Source: Elusimicrobia bacterium HGW-Elusimicrobia-2
Lineage (GTDB): Bacteria > CG03
Reading direction: 5' to 3'
DNA: 18,429 bases
Assembly (NCBI GenBank): GCA_002841685.1
Contig: PHAM01000048.1
Span: 1-18,429 of the forward strand
Under the pieces are notes generated by a model. The model saw only the letters and a list, made by a program, of their open reading frames with translations. It was not told the DNA's origin and searched no databases. The position numbers and the translations under genes are program-made. How positions within the stretch are numbered: the stretch's first letter is position 1; every line of letters starts with the position of its first letter. Positions 6,583 to 17,800 of the stretch are shown one piece after another.

Positions 6583-7418
6583 TAGCCTTTTCGACTTTGA
6601 TGGCCGAGAAAGGCGGCGGATACCGCCAGCTTCTGCCTTTGCGGGTGGCAGGGCTTGAAAATCTGGAACTGACCTGGGGCGCGGGCGTGGATATAGATGA
6701 CAGGGAATCTTTTCTAAAGGCGGGCAAAGAACTGAAAAAGGCGGGGATAAAAACGGTCTCGGCTCATGCCCCGCTTCACACTTCCCCGGGAAGGGATGTG
6801 GATATTTCCTCTCCCGACAATTGGGAAAGAAAATTCGCCATAAGGGAAACGGAAAAAAGCATACTGGCTTTGTCCCTTATGGCCGGCTTAGGCGCCGCAA
6901 CGGTTATTCACATAGGCCGGGCGGTGGAAAATGCGAACCGCAAAAAACATCTCACGGCGGCTGTTGAATCTCTAAAAGAGATATGTAAATTTTCGGCGGA
7001 GTTTAATGCGGAGCTATGCCTTGAAAACACGCTGCCCGGGCATCTGGGCTGTTTTCTGGACGAGCTTCTTGAGGTCAGGGAAAAATCCGGATTTCCGGGC
7101 TTAAAATTCTGTCTGGATACGGGGCATTATAATCTTGCCGAACCCAACCCTGATATGCTCTCTGAAATGGCGCCGGATATAACAGAACTTCATATTCATG
7201 ATAACAATGGTGACAAGGACAGTCATCTCGTCCCCGGCCGGGGATGTATTAACTGGAAAGATTTATTGGCTTTGATAGCAATAAGTCACGAAATGTCGCA
7301 TCCGCCGCGGCGGAGTCAACCTCTGGCACCACGTCTGAATGTGTTTGAGATCATGCGGGGAGGAGCTCCCGAAATCAGGGAATGCCTGGGCTTTGCCGCG
7401 GAACACGGAATAGGGTGA
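6579..7418 (+). CDS. xylose isomerase-like TIM-barrel protein (AP endonuclease 2 family)
   Basis: A 279-residue sugar-phosphate isomerase/epimerase-type TIM barrel. Conserved metal-site positions are seen: H63 and H67 (HAPLH), H111 (VIHIGRA), E149 (CLENTLPG), D180 and H183 (CLDTGHYN), H205/H207/D208 (LHIHDNNG), H216 (DSHLVPGRG) and E257 (VFEIM). The set is that of the endonuclease IV/xylose isomerase superfamily; whether the substrate is DNA or a sugar cannot be told from the sequence. It is coupled to the Fe-S gene by ATGA at 6579. Odd: between WKDLLALI and the final strand NVFEIM about 20 residues (ISHEMSHPPRRSQPLAPRL) replace the usual short loop and look like translated repeat DNA, so the last catalytic strand is preserved but displaced. 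The stop codon lies inside a 15-bp tandem repeat. Confidence 0.8.
   Translation: MIAFSTLMAEKGGGYRQLLPLRVAGLENLELTWGAGVDIDDRESFLKAGKELKKAGIKTVSAHAPLHTSPGRDVDISSPDNWERKFAIRETEKSILALSLMAGLGAATVIHIGRAVENANRKKHLTAAVESLKEICKFSAEFNAELCLENTLPGHLGCFLDELLEVREKSGFPGLKFCLDTGHYNLAEPNPDMLSEMAPDITELHIHDNNGDKDSHLVPGRGCINWKDLLALIAISHEMSHPPRRSQPLAPRLNVFEIMRGGAPEIRECLGFAAEHGIG
7275..7340. repeat. probable repeat element inserted in the TIM-barrel gene
   Basis: About 66 bp that keep the frame but replace a short barrel loop with basic/Pro-rich sequence. It contains the self-complementary ccgccgcggcgg at 7302-7313. Position, frame preservation and composition suggest a dispersed palindromic element; no second copy occurs in the window, so the edges are approximate. 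Confidence 0.45.
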
Positions 7419-7460
7419 ATATCCGCCCAGTGAATATCCGCCCAGTGAATATCCGCCCAT
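7416..7460 (+). repeat. 3 x 15-bp tandem repeat
   Basis: Three head-to-tail copies of tgaatatccgcccag: 7416-7430, 7431-7445 and 7446-7460, the last with a final t instead of g. The first copy supplies the stop codon of the TIM-barrel gene; the altered last base is the first T of a TTGACT -35 box. Confidence 0.9.
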
Positions 7461-7488
7461 TGACTATTGACGGCTTTCAGTGTATTAT
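7460..7488 (+). promoter_or_regulatory. sigma70-type promoter
   Basis: TTGACT (7460-7465), a 17-nt spacer, then TATTAT (7483-7488): five of six matches at each hexamer and ideal spacing. It marks a new transcription unit starting after the TIM-barrel gene. The expected start point (about 7494-7498) is at or next to ATG 7498, so the mRNA would be leaderless or nearly so. Confidence 0.6.
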
Positions 7489-7497
7489 ATTAGTGCG

Positions 7498-8007
7498 ATG
7501 AAAAAGTTTTTATTTAGCTTCTGCGCGGCGTTTTCGCTGTGCGCCGTAGCCGTAAATCCGGCGCATGCGGATCTCACACCCGAACAGGTGAGAAAGATCT
7601 ATGCATCCAGCGTCTTTGAGGCGCGGGATACCTACAACAACAGCAGGCCTATGAGATTCGCTGAATCTTCGGCCATTAACGGATTTTTCTCGACGCTGTT
7701 TGCCGAAAAAGTGAATAAAGTATCATCCTTCAAAATGACTTTTCAGCCGACAATGAAAGGCTGGACGGCCCTGGTTTTTCAGGCCATTTACAGCAGGGAT
7801 TCGGGCCAGACTCTGCCGGCAAAACTCACGGCGCCCTATAAGATACTCGCCGCGAATGCCGTGTCCGCCATCCACGAACTGCGTTTTGACACGGCGTATC
7901 CCGTCAATACGGTTGCCGCCGGATTTATGTCGGCGCTGTTTTTGTTCGCTATTTCAATTTTACCTATACACAAAATAAAATTCAGGCTTTTTATTCAGAG
8001 AGAGTAA
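7498..8007 (+). CDS. secreted or membrane-anchored hypothetical protein
   Basis: A 169-residue protein I do not recognise. ATG 7498 gives a clean signal peptide (MKKFLFSFCAAFSLCAVAVNPAHA, probable cleavage AHA-D after residue 24); the in-frame ATG at 7480 would overlap the promoter and lengthen the n-region. The mature part opens with DLTPEQVRKIYASSVFEARDTYNNSR and has no cysteines or clear catalytic motif. It ends in a hydrophobic stretch (about 141-156, FMSALFLFAISILPIH) and a basic tail (KIKFRLFIQRE), so it may be anchored at the C-terminus. That tail might alternatively come from a late frameshift. No Shine-Dalgarno sequence precedes the start, consistent with the leaderless promoter layout. 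The 85-bp gap to the next gene holds only a weak 5-bp stem (8021-8025 with 8036-8040). Confidence 0.65.
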   Translation: MKKFLFSFCAAFSLCAVAVNPAHADLTPEQVRKIYASSVFEARDTYNNSRPMRFAESSAINGFFSTLFAEKVNKVSSFKMTFQPTMKGWTALVFQAIYSRDSGQTLPAKLTAPYKILAANAVSAIHELRFDTAYPVNTVAAGFMSALFLFAISILPIHKIKFRLFIQRE

Positions 8008-8092
8008 AATTTAATCCCCGACGGTGGATACTTAAACCGTACAGCAAAACATTCGGCTTTTAGCTCGAATTTTTTTCTATGCGGTTTATAAT

Positions 8093-8830
8093 ATGAATAA
8101 ACATAAAGAAACAAATTGCCACGCGCGTAAGGCGCTGTTCGCCGACGGCAGCCGCTTTCTGCCCCTTGGCGCTCTGGCTGTCATTGCCGGCTTTTTGTGT
8201 TTCGCTCCGGCATTCGCAGAGGCGAGGTTTTTGTTTTTCGGCAAAGATAAAAGTCCGCGGGAGATTAAAGCGGATCAGGCGGTGAAAAAACTTAAGGGTT
8301 CAAATTCCGCCGAAAGAGGGCGGGCCGCGGATGAGCTGATGCAGATGGATAAAAAAAGAGGCGTTAGCGAAATTAAAACAGCCCTCAAAAAAGAGAAAGA
8401 CGATCAGGCGAAGAAAAATATGCTTAACGCTCTGGGGAATTCCGGCGATGCTGAAGCTATTCCGGATGTGAAAGAGCATCTGTCTTCAGGCGATAGGGGC
8501 GTGAGGCTTTATGCCGCCTGCGCCTTGGCCGCGCTCGGTGATGATTCGGGGCTGGGAGAACTTGAAACCGTTATTACGGATGCGGGCGAAAGCCGCGGCC
8601 GCAGGTCGTTTGCCATAAGGTCGCTGGGCGGAATAAAAACAGACGCGGCTGTCGCCGTTTTAGAGAATGTCCTGAAAGACGGCGATTTCGCCATACGGCT
8701 TCAGGCGGTGTCTTCTTTGGGGAAAATCGGCACATCAAGGGCGCTGAACACGGTTAAGGGGATGGCGGGCGACAAAGATGAGAGGGTGCGGGATGCCGCG
8801 GGAAATATTCTGATGAGGACGGAAAAATGA
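8093..8830 (+). CDS. secreted HEAT-repeat protein
   Basis: A 245-residue exported protein. A long basic n-region and hydrophobic core lead to a likely signal peptidase site after AFA (residue 42). A charged linker follows, then about five HEAT/PBS-lyase-like helical repeats (about 65-245). Recurrent repeat units are ALKKEKDDQAKKNMLNALGN, VRLYAACALAALGD, SRGRRSFAIRSLGG, AIRLQAVSSLGKIG and VRDAAGNILM. HEAT solenoids are protein-binding scaffolds; no enzymatic residues are expected. It directly precedes the giant Ig-like gene and overlaps it by ATGA (8827-8830), so a role in assembly, export or anchoring of that protein is a reasonable guess, not shown. The start is uncertain: TATAAT at 8087-8092 abuts ATG 8093, and no ribosome-binding site is seen. 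Confidence 0.82.
   Translation: MNKHKETNCHARKALFADGSRFLPLGALAVIAGFLCFAPAFAEARFLFFGKDKSPREIKADQAVKKLKGSNSAERGRAADELMQMDKKRGVSEIKTALKKEKDDQAKKNMLNALGNSGDAEAIPDVKEHLSSGDRGVRLYAACALAALGDDSGLGELETVITDAGESRGRRSFAIRSLGGIKTDAAVAVLENVLKDGDFAIRLQAVSSLGKIGTSRALNTVKGMAGDKDERVRDAAGNILMRTEK
8815..8818 (+). promoter_or_regulatory. ribosome binding site of the giant gene
   Basis: GAGG lies 8 nt before ATG 8827, inside the end of the HEAT gene. Together with the ATGA overlap it fixes the start of the giant reading frame. Confidence 0.55.
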
Positions 8831-11800
8831 TTTCCGGAAATATTAGGAAATTTAGAAAATCACTTTCCACCGTCCCCTTTTTGTTCGGAAAACCCGTAGT
8901 TGCCTCCGCTTTTCTTCTTGTTTTTATGGCCGTGAGGGTATTCGCCATTGCCACTTTTTATTTTAAGGACGCCGCGGCTCCCAGTGACGCACCTTCAACC
9001 ATTTACTGTACGGATCCTGAATCCGGCTACACTTATGCTGCTTACGGCACAAATGTCAGGACAATGGGAACCAACCCGGGAGGCGCGGAATTAACATGGA
9101 CGCATACTGCGTTTGGGGCCGGTACCGGAGCTAATAATATTAACTTTGGAGGTGATATTTTTGTTTCTCCGGCGCTCAAAGCTCAGACGCTGAATTCGGG
9201 AACATGGTCGGCTCAGTTCAGGATGTATGCCAACGGTGACAAAGACAATGACGATTACGCGAGAATATGTGTTTATGTGTGGAGAAATAATTCTGTGGCG
9301 GCGGTGATTGTGTCCTCTTACACACAGACGACAACACATATTGTCGGCACGGTTTTGAAAACAATAAGTTTCACAGGGCGACCCGGAGCGGCCTGCAGTA
9401 TACTGGATAACGATTATCTTGTCGTTGAGGTCCTCGCCAGAACCATGACTAACGCTCCTGCCAACTCGGCGCCGGATTATATTTATGTAGGCAGAGATAC
9501 GACAGACAGTTATCTCACCGCTCCGCAGGATCTGCAGATTTTTACAGCGCCGAATCTTACGTCCGTTACTCCGGATGTAAAGGGTCAGGGCTGTTCATTG
9601 GAACAGATTAACTTTACGGGAACTGATCTTCAAAGTGACGATATTCTATCTTTTATGAGGGTGGATGTGGCCGAAATAGATACAATAGGGCAATCTGCGA
9701 AAACAATATGGACGACCAGCGGCACAGTTAAAATATCAATTCCGGATACCGTGGAAACAAGCGCCGCCGGCGGAAGTGTTGTTCTGAGAATCGCCAGACT
9801 TTCCAATACAAATCTTTTCAGCGAAAAAGCTTTTACAATAAGTTCTTATCCTCTTTCGGCCGTGACCAGTCCGGCGGATTCTTCTTTGAAAAACTCCGTT
9901 GCTTCTATAGGGGGTACGGCTAATGCCCGGGGCGGGACGATAGCTAATATCTGGATAGCCATAGAAAAGATAATGGCGGGAGATAACGAATTCTGGGATG
10001 GTTCGCAGTGGACAACCACTCCGGGGGCCAATCAGTGGCTGGCCGTCACGCCGGATACTTCATGGTCATATGATTCGTCCGGCGTGACATGGGATTCTGC
10101 TAATTCTCTTTATCAGCTTAAATCAAAAGCCAAAAATTCATACGGCGGCATTGAAAGCGTGGGGAGCGGCATACAGTTCCGTTTTGATGGACAGCCGCCT
10201 GTCGTCACTTCAACCGTGCCGGTCAACAATCTCTATTCGGCACAAGCCTTCAATTTTTCGGGAACTTCTTCGGACAATTCCTCGTCCTATGGTTATGGTG
10301 TTAAAACCTCAGGCGGCATTACCATGAGAATTTACGCTGTCAATGTTTCCAAATACTGGCATGGTGATGTCAATCAATGGGTAGAAGGCGAATACTGGTG
10401 CGTTGCGACGGGCTCTACCTCGTGGAATTATTCAATTGCCACGTCTTCGTGGAACGAAAACCAGCATTATCAGACAATCGTCAGAGCCGAGGATCAGGGG
10501 GGTAATTTTTCAACAGTGTGGTCAACGCGGAATTTCACATATGACATTTATGCCGCTTCTCCCGAAAAACCGGATTCCAGAGTGACGGATCCGGTAGATG
10601 GGGAATACCGCGGTTCCCAATGGATAGAGAATACGGGTATCTCCGGTACGGCCTCTGACAACACCCGTGGCGGCCTTGACATAGGCAATGACTGGGGGAT
10701 ACAGTACGCCATACGCAGGCAGAGCGACGGTTTTTGGTACGATATAGGTATTCCCGGATTCAAAGACAACAGCGGCAATCCTTTCTGGAATGCCGTAAAC
10801 GCGGTAAATATGGCGGAAACTTCAGCAACCGACTGGAGTGAGACTCTCACGGCTGATTGGGTGCGGACTCTTTCCGCGACGGAGTTTGATGACGGGGTAT
10901 CGTATGATGTTATAAGCAGATGCCGCGATATAACGGTCAGCGCATACGGAGGCCCGAATTACGAGATAGTTTATGAGACTTCTACATTCATTATGGATAA
11001 GGGCGTGCCGAGCTCTGCTATTTTGTCGCCTGTACTGTCACATTATCAGGATGTGAATACGATATCGGGGACGGCCGCGGACACTTTGTCCGATGTTAAG
11101 GAAACGGGCGGGGTTAATATAAGGGTTAGTTATACTAATGGAACAAGCACATATTACCTATTGCCCACTAACCTCTGGGACAGCGTTCCGAATGTTTCGC
11201 ACTGGCTTGTTTGCTCGGGTTCGCATACATGGTCATATAATTCTGCCGCGGTAGCCTGGACTGATACGGTTGATTATAAAGTTGAGGTTAGAGCGGAAGA
11301 TAAAGCGCAGAACAAACAGACAACTTTTCCGAATAACACATTTATGTGCGATGTGTCAGCGCCGGCTTCCGCTTTGACCAATCCGCAGACAGGGCAGCTG
11401 TACCGAAGGGGTTTCCCGACTTTGATTCAGGGCACTGCGGTCGACGTGTCCTCAACGGTCGCGAAAGTTTATCTTAAAATAAAAGAAAACTCGGCTGATA
11501 TTTATTGGTCGGATAATTTAAATACATGGGTGGGTTATTCAACAATTTGCGCCTGCTCGTACTCCGCGCCTAATTGGACATATGATTCAGACGCCAAAGG
11601 GGTGGGTTGGGTGAACGGAACAGAATACAGCCTGATACCTTATGCGAGGGATTTCCCGGGGAACGCGGGCGACGGAACATCACGGAATTTTACATGGGAT
11701 GTGAAAATTCCCACATCAGCGGTGACAACGCCCGCTAACGCGTCTTTTTTGAACAGCTTACTGACAATTGTGGGCACGGGCGCCGATTCCACGGGTCTTA

Positions 11801-14800
11801 TAAATAAGGTATATGTGGGCATCAAGGATACGGTGAATTTGAAATGGTGGGATGGAACTTTGGTTCAGTGGGGCGCCGAGGAGTGGAACACAGCATGGGC
11901 CGGCTCCGAACCGGCGCCGATTTGGGATTATGATATGCCTCATTCAACGGCTTACTGGACAAATAACCACAAATACATCATTTACACGAAAGCTGTTGAT
12001 GAATCTGTCAAAAATATCAGCGGCCAATGGGTGGGGAACACCGAAGACGCGCTGAACAACGGCACCAGTTCATATTTTACGTTTGACGGAAGCGCGCCCG
12101 AATCAAAAATAGACAATGTGACGGACAGTTCCTATATAAAAAGCCTTACTGATATAACGGGGACGGCTCTTGATTTGAACGGACAGTTGACGCCGGCTGG
12201 CTCCATAGGGCAGATCAGCAGTGTTAAGATACATATTTATGATGCTAACGCAGGGGAATACTGGGGGGGAGCCCTGGGCTGGCAGACGGGCGGCCTCGTT
12301 CCTTCCGACGCACAATACAGAACAGTTTCTTATACGGCTTATCATGCCGGCGGTTCTTCGGGAACATTTGTTTATAATTCCGGTGTTGAAAGTTTTCCTT
12401 CATGGACCCCGGGAAACCAATATAGACTTATAACCAAGGCGCAAGACGGCGCTTCCAACAAGGAAGTGACAGTTTCCACGGTATCGTTTTATTACGACGT
12501 TTATGTAGTCGGCCCGCCTGAATATCCCGATTCTTCTATCACATATCCGGCGAATAACTGGAATACCAAAACAACGACGACGACTATCAGCGGTTCAGCC
12601 GCTGACAATGTTGCGCTGAACTGGGTTTATGTTAAAATAATGCGTTTAACGCAGGCGGGAGCGACCGATTACTGGCAGGGCGCCACATGGGCGGGAACAG
12701 AAAAATGGCTCAACTATAATCAGGGAACTTTAAGCTCATGGGGAAGAACAGTTCCTTCGGATTCTTCTTTTTGGACAGAAAACCGTCTCTATAAAATTAT
12801 TTCAAGAGCTGAGGACAAGGCGCTGAACTGGGAAATTAATTTCACAACTATAACGGTTGTTTATGACTTGCTCATTCCGACCGCTGCTGTGACATATCCC
12901 GCAAACAGCGGTTATGTTTCGTCGGTCGGGAAAATAACTGGGACTTCGGAGGATTCGTGGCCCGGGCAGACGGGGAATGTCTATCTGAAATTGCAGAGGC
13001 AGGATAATTCCAAATACTGGAAGGGTTCGTCTTCCTGGACGGCGGTGGAGACATGGCTTGCCCCAACTTTGTCCAGCGGCGGAACTTGGTGGCAATTGAC
13101 TGACAATCCGTCATGGGAAACGACGAATTATGAGGCTTATGCTAAGTGCAAAGACAAAGCGGATAACTGGCAGACTGTTTATTCCACCGTTGCATTTATA
13201 GGTGATTTCACGGCGCCGTCTTCAACTGTTACAACGCCAGCCAACGGTTCCTCGCAGGATTCTGTCGCAGTGATTTCGGGCGCGGCCTCCGACGAAAATG
13301 AACTTGATTATGTGAAAATTGACATAAAAAGAAATACGGACAATTTCAGGTGGGACGAAGACAATGAGCAATGGGTGGATACATCAAACACTCCTTTCTG
13401 GCTTGATTGCGCCGGATCGGGCGGCTGGTCGTTTACCATTACTTATCAGACTTCATGCTGGTCAAACGGCCTTTCCTATACGATAACCCCGAAAGCCTTT
13501 GACAAGGCGGGGAACTCTTCGGTGGGGACAGCCTCAATATTTAATTTTGTCTATCCCGCACAGAATCCTTTCAAGGTGTCGTATCCCTCTGTGATGACGG
13601 CCGGAGTAGCCGGAAATTTTACGGTGACCGCATGGAATTATGATTACAGCGCCACCGCCACAGGCTACGGGGGAGATGTTTTCTTTGATTCTTCCGATAA
13701 TTACATGCTTGTTGACGGGAATGCTCACGACGGCTATTCTTACACGTATGTTCCAGGCGGCGGCGGAGACAATGGTGAACACATATTTTCCGTTACAATG
13801 AAAACCGCAGGTACAAATCTCTGGTGGAAAGTTTGGGATCCGGACACATACGGATATGTTATTTCCTCACAGGTTGTTATAAACAAAGTTAATCCCGGCG
13901 CTCTCAAATATTTCCAGGTGACCGTTAACAAGACCGGCGACCCGAATGATCCCGCCGGCGTGACGGCGGGCGTGCTGAGGAGCGTCACCGTCAGCGCCTA
14001 TGACGCGCAGAAAGATTACAATGATGCATCCCGTACGGGCGGCAATCCTAAGACGAATTATAACGGAATTGTTCATTTCACTTCTTCCGACGGAAACGCT
14101 TCCATCCCCGCGGATTATCAGTTTACTTCGGGTTCGGGAGAAGATAACGGCGTCCACACATGGTTGGTCGGCTCATCAACGGGCGTTAAGTTTAAAACAA
14201 TGAATCTGAACGGCGCGTGGCTGAGGACAAACGATACGGATCTGACAACTTCAACGGGAGCGGCCGCGGGAATTATTGTTTATCCTAATTCTTACGCTTC
14301 GGGAAGTTTTGTCGTGTCTGCAGCCACGGGGCCCTGGACGGCCGGCGTGGGAAGAGCCACAATGACCGTGGAATCTGTTGACGCTTACGGCAACAGGTGC
14401 TCAAGCGGAGTGTATAATTACAACGGCACGGCAAAATTCACATCTTCCGACGGAAATGTTTATTTTGGGAACACAAAATCAACGACTGTTTACACATTCA
14501 CAACCGGCGCTTCGGGCGACAACGGATACCATGTGTTTAACGCCACCGCGCAGTTTAGAACAAGCGGGACACAGTGGATAAAAGCAAAGGACGAAAGTAA
14601 CACCCAGGAGGGTTTGAAAACGGGTATTGTTGTTTACCCCGGCGCAGCGACGCATTTTGCCGTAACAGCGTCCACGAATGTTACGGCAGGAGCTTCTTTT
14701 GATGTTACGGTTGAGGCCCTTGACCAGTTTAACAACAGAGACACAAACTATTATTCCGCCGACTCCGAATTTGATTTCAGCGCTCTCAACAGCGACAACA

Positions 14801-17800
14801 GCCCAATGAGCAATTCTTCTTTTATTCTTGACCCCACGACTTTTGAAGCCGGCTGGAACGGTTACCATCCGTTCGGAAGCCAGGCGACACTTAATGCCGC
14901 CGCAGGGACAGGCAAGAAAATTAAGGTGACGGATACCGGAAAATCAATTACGGGCGAGCGGCAAAGCATAAAACTCAATCCGGCGTCGGCCTGGTCGCTT
15001 GAGGTTTTTGTTGATAACCTCGGCGACGCGGGCGCGGCGGTTACGCTTGTCGCGGGCGGGTGGTACAATATGAAAGTCCGCGCGAAGGATTTTTACGGGA
15101 ACGTTGATACAAATTATGCGCAGCAGATAAAATTTACCTCACCCAATTCGTCAAGCTATCTTTTTGACACCGACGGTTCCGCGGGTGCACCGTATATTGA
15201 CACTTACACTTTTGTGGGCGGCGACCTCGGTTCTAAGGTTTTTTCCGCCGCGGTCTGTCTGAAGCAGACGGGTGTTAATAAAATTGTAAAGGCCTCATCC
15301 ACGATTTCGGGCGTTTACGGCCAGAAAGTCAATAACACGGTTAGTGCCGCTACACTTAATTCTTTTGCCGTAAGCGGCGTTGAAAATCCCCATTCAAAGG
15401 GGCATAATCAAAGCTGGACGGTTGCGGCTGTTGACCTTTATGGAAATACCGTTACGAATTATTCAGGAACGGTCAATTTTGAGTCAGGAGCTTCCGCCTA
15501 TACATTTCTACCGGCAAATTATAAATTTGTGACTTCCGGGGGCAGTCCCGATAACGGAATTCACACTTTTGAAGTGAGCGCTTCCACGTATCTTGTTTTT
15601 AATTCAACGGGACTTTTATATATCAAAGCGATTGATTATTCCGCTGGCAAAGAGGGCAAGCAGGAGAATATAAGAGTCGTGGGTTTACCTCTAAGCGCCG
15701 TGACTGTGCCCTCTTCGGCAGTTAACTATTGGTCAAATGTGCCGGGGCTCCAGGGTACGGCAGCTGTCCAGCATTCGGCAGCGACGCTCGCGAAAATCGA
15801 GATAAATATAAAAAACATTGACGATGTTAAATGGTGGGACGGGTCAGACTGGAATGCGGGCTCGGTGAACTGGATAGAAGTTTTCGGCGATCCATGGACA
15901 TATGCCGGCGTTCCGCAGGTCAGCTGGGAAGACCCGAAAGAATTTAAAATTGAGAGCAGGAGCTATGATAATTTATTCGGCACACAAACCGCTGTTGGTT
16001 CGGTTCAGTTTTATGTTGACAAAACTGAACCTGGTTCAAATATAACAACACCAGGCTGGGATGACAGGAAAAACGCGCTGGATAATATAATAGGGGCATG
16101 TTGGGATACGGGTTCCGGCGTGGATATCGTGAAAATAAAAATATCGTCGGGGGCTTACACATGGACGGGTTCGTCGTGGTCGGTTAATATCCACTGGATT
16201 GAGGCCGCGGGAACAGGAGGTTCTCCGCCGACGGGCTGGAACTATGGCGCTTTTGCGGACGGCGTGAACTGGTCTGACGGCGTTGAATACAATATAGATT
16301 CAAAAGCTTGGGATTTATCGTCGCCCGCGAAAGAACAATCCACTGCATTCAACACAAAATTCACTTATGATGTAACTCCGCCCACCACTACTGTTTCAAA
16401 TCCCGCTGACGGCAGCGGAAGAAACGCTCTGAATGAAATATCGGGCAAAGCCGGGGATAAAAACGGGGTATCGGCGATTTCAGATGTTTATATATGTATA
16501 AGAAAAGCCGGGCCGACTTACTGGGACAGAGACGGCGGCACAGGATGGGGCGGGGCCATAATATGGAATGAGTGTTCAGGAACAGATAACTGGACGCTTA
16601 ATTCGTCAACGGTCACCTTGACGGACGGTTTGGAATACAAACTTTATGTGAAAGCCACCGATGCCGCCGGCAATCAGACAAACATAGTGGACGGTGATAT
16701 AACAAGCGGCGTAAATTATAACAGCAGATTTTATTATGACACACAGGACCCGAATGCAAAAATAACTTACCCTGAAGATGCGGGAAAATATAATAATGTT
16801 GCCGCTCTTTACGGTACTGCCGCGGACAATAACACAACGGCGCCGGGAAGAGAAATTGATTATTTAAAAATAAACGTGTATGACACAACAGAAAGCAAAA
16901 CATGGGACGGCGGGCCCGCCGCGGGCGGTGACGGCTGGGATGCGGGTGAATATGATGACGCTGCCCATTGGAGAACTGTTTCTTATACGGCTTATCAGGC
17001 AGCCGGTTCCTCGGGGACATGGGGCTATCCTTACGGCATAGGTGATTCAACGCCGACGTGGACGGATCCGCGCGCTTACAGGGTTAGGATAAGAGTTTAT
17101 GATAAGGCGGGCAATTATGTTTCGTATGTTGATACAATAACTTTTACTTATGACACATATGCGGCATCGCCGGAGCGGCCGGATTCATTGGCTAATTCAA
17201 TTTCAAACGGCGATCATCTAAATGACACATTTTCGTCAATAAGCGGCACAGCTGTGGACGATATACTTTTGGATGATATAGATCCGGTGAACATAAAGAT
17301 ATGGCGCGCGGACACATCTCAATTCTGGGGCGGGGCTTCATGGGGGAGTGATATATGGCTTTCCGCATCCGGCGGCGTTTCATGGTCGAGAGCGATACCA
17401 CCGGATCCGGCGAACGCATTTTGGGTTGAGAATTCTTCTTACGGGATAATCACAAGGGCAAAAGATAAGGCGGGGAATTATGAGAGAGTGTTTTCTACGG
17501 TATCTTTTATTTATGATATTGAAACTCCTGATTCTTTGACAACCTACCCTGCCGTTTCGCCGAATGATTATATAGCATCCTCCGCCGCTGTCAAGGGAAC
17601 ATGCTATGACACGCTGCAGGGAATCACAGATAAGGTTTATGCGAGACTTGCCAGAAACAGCGATAACAAATATTGGAAAGTGACGGCCTCTTCCTGGTCG
17701 GCGGCTGAATACTGGAATGAATCATGGCTTTCTCCGGGAGTGACGTCATGGGTTTTAACAGCGCCGACTGGTGACTGGAATGAAAGTGTTTCTCTTTACA

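Noticed and set aside
7263-7460. Minus-strand frame beginning with a GGYSL repeat
   Set aside because: It is the reverse translation of the 15-bp tandem repeat and the end of the TIM-barrel gene.
7416-7460. CRISPR array
   Set aside because: The 15-bp units are directly adjacent with no spacers.
10403-17419. Many 60-145-codon open frames on both strands
   Set aside because: All are in other frames of the continuous 8827-18429 reading frame, which has consistent domain repeats; none has a ribosome-binding site or recognisable product.
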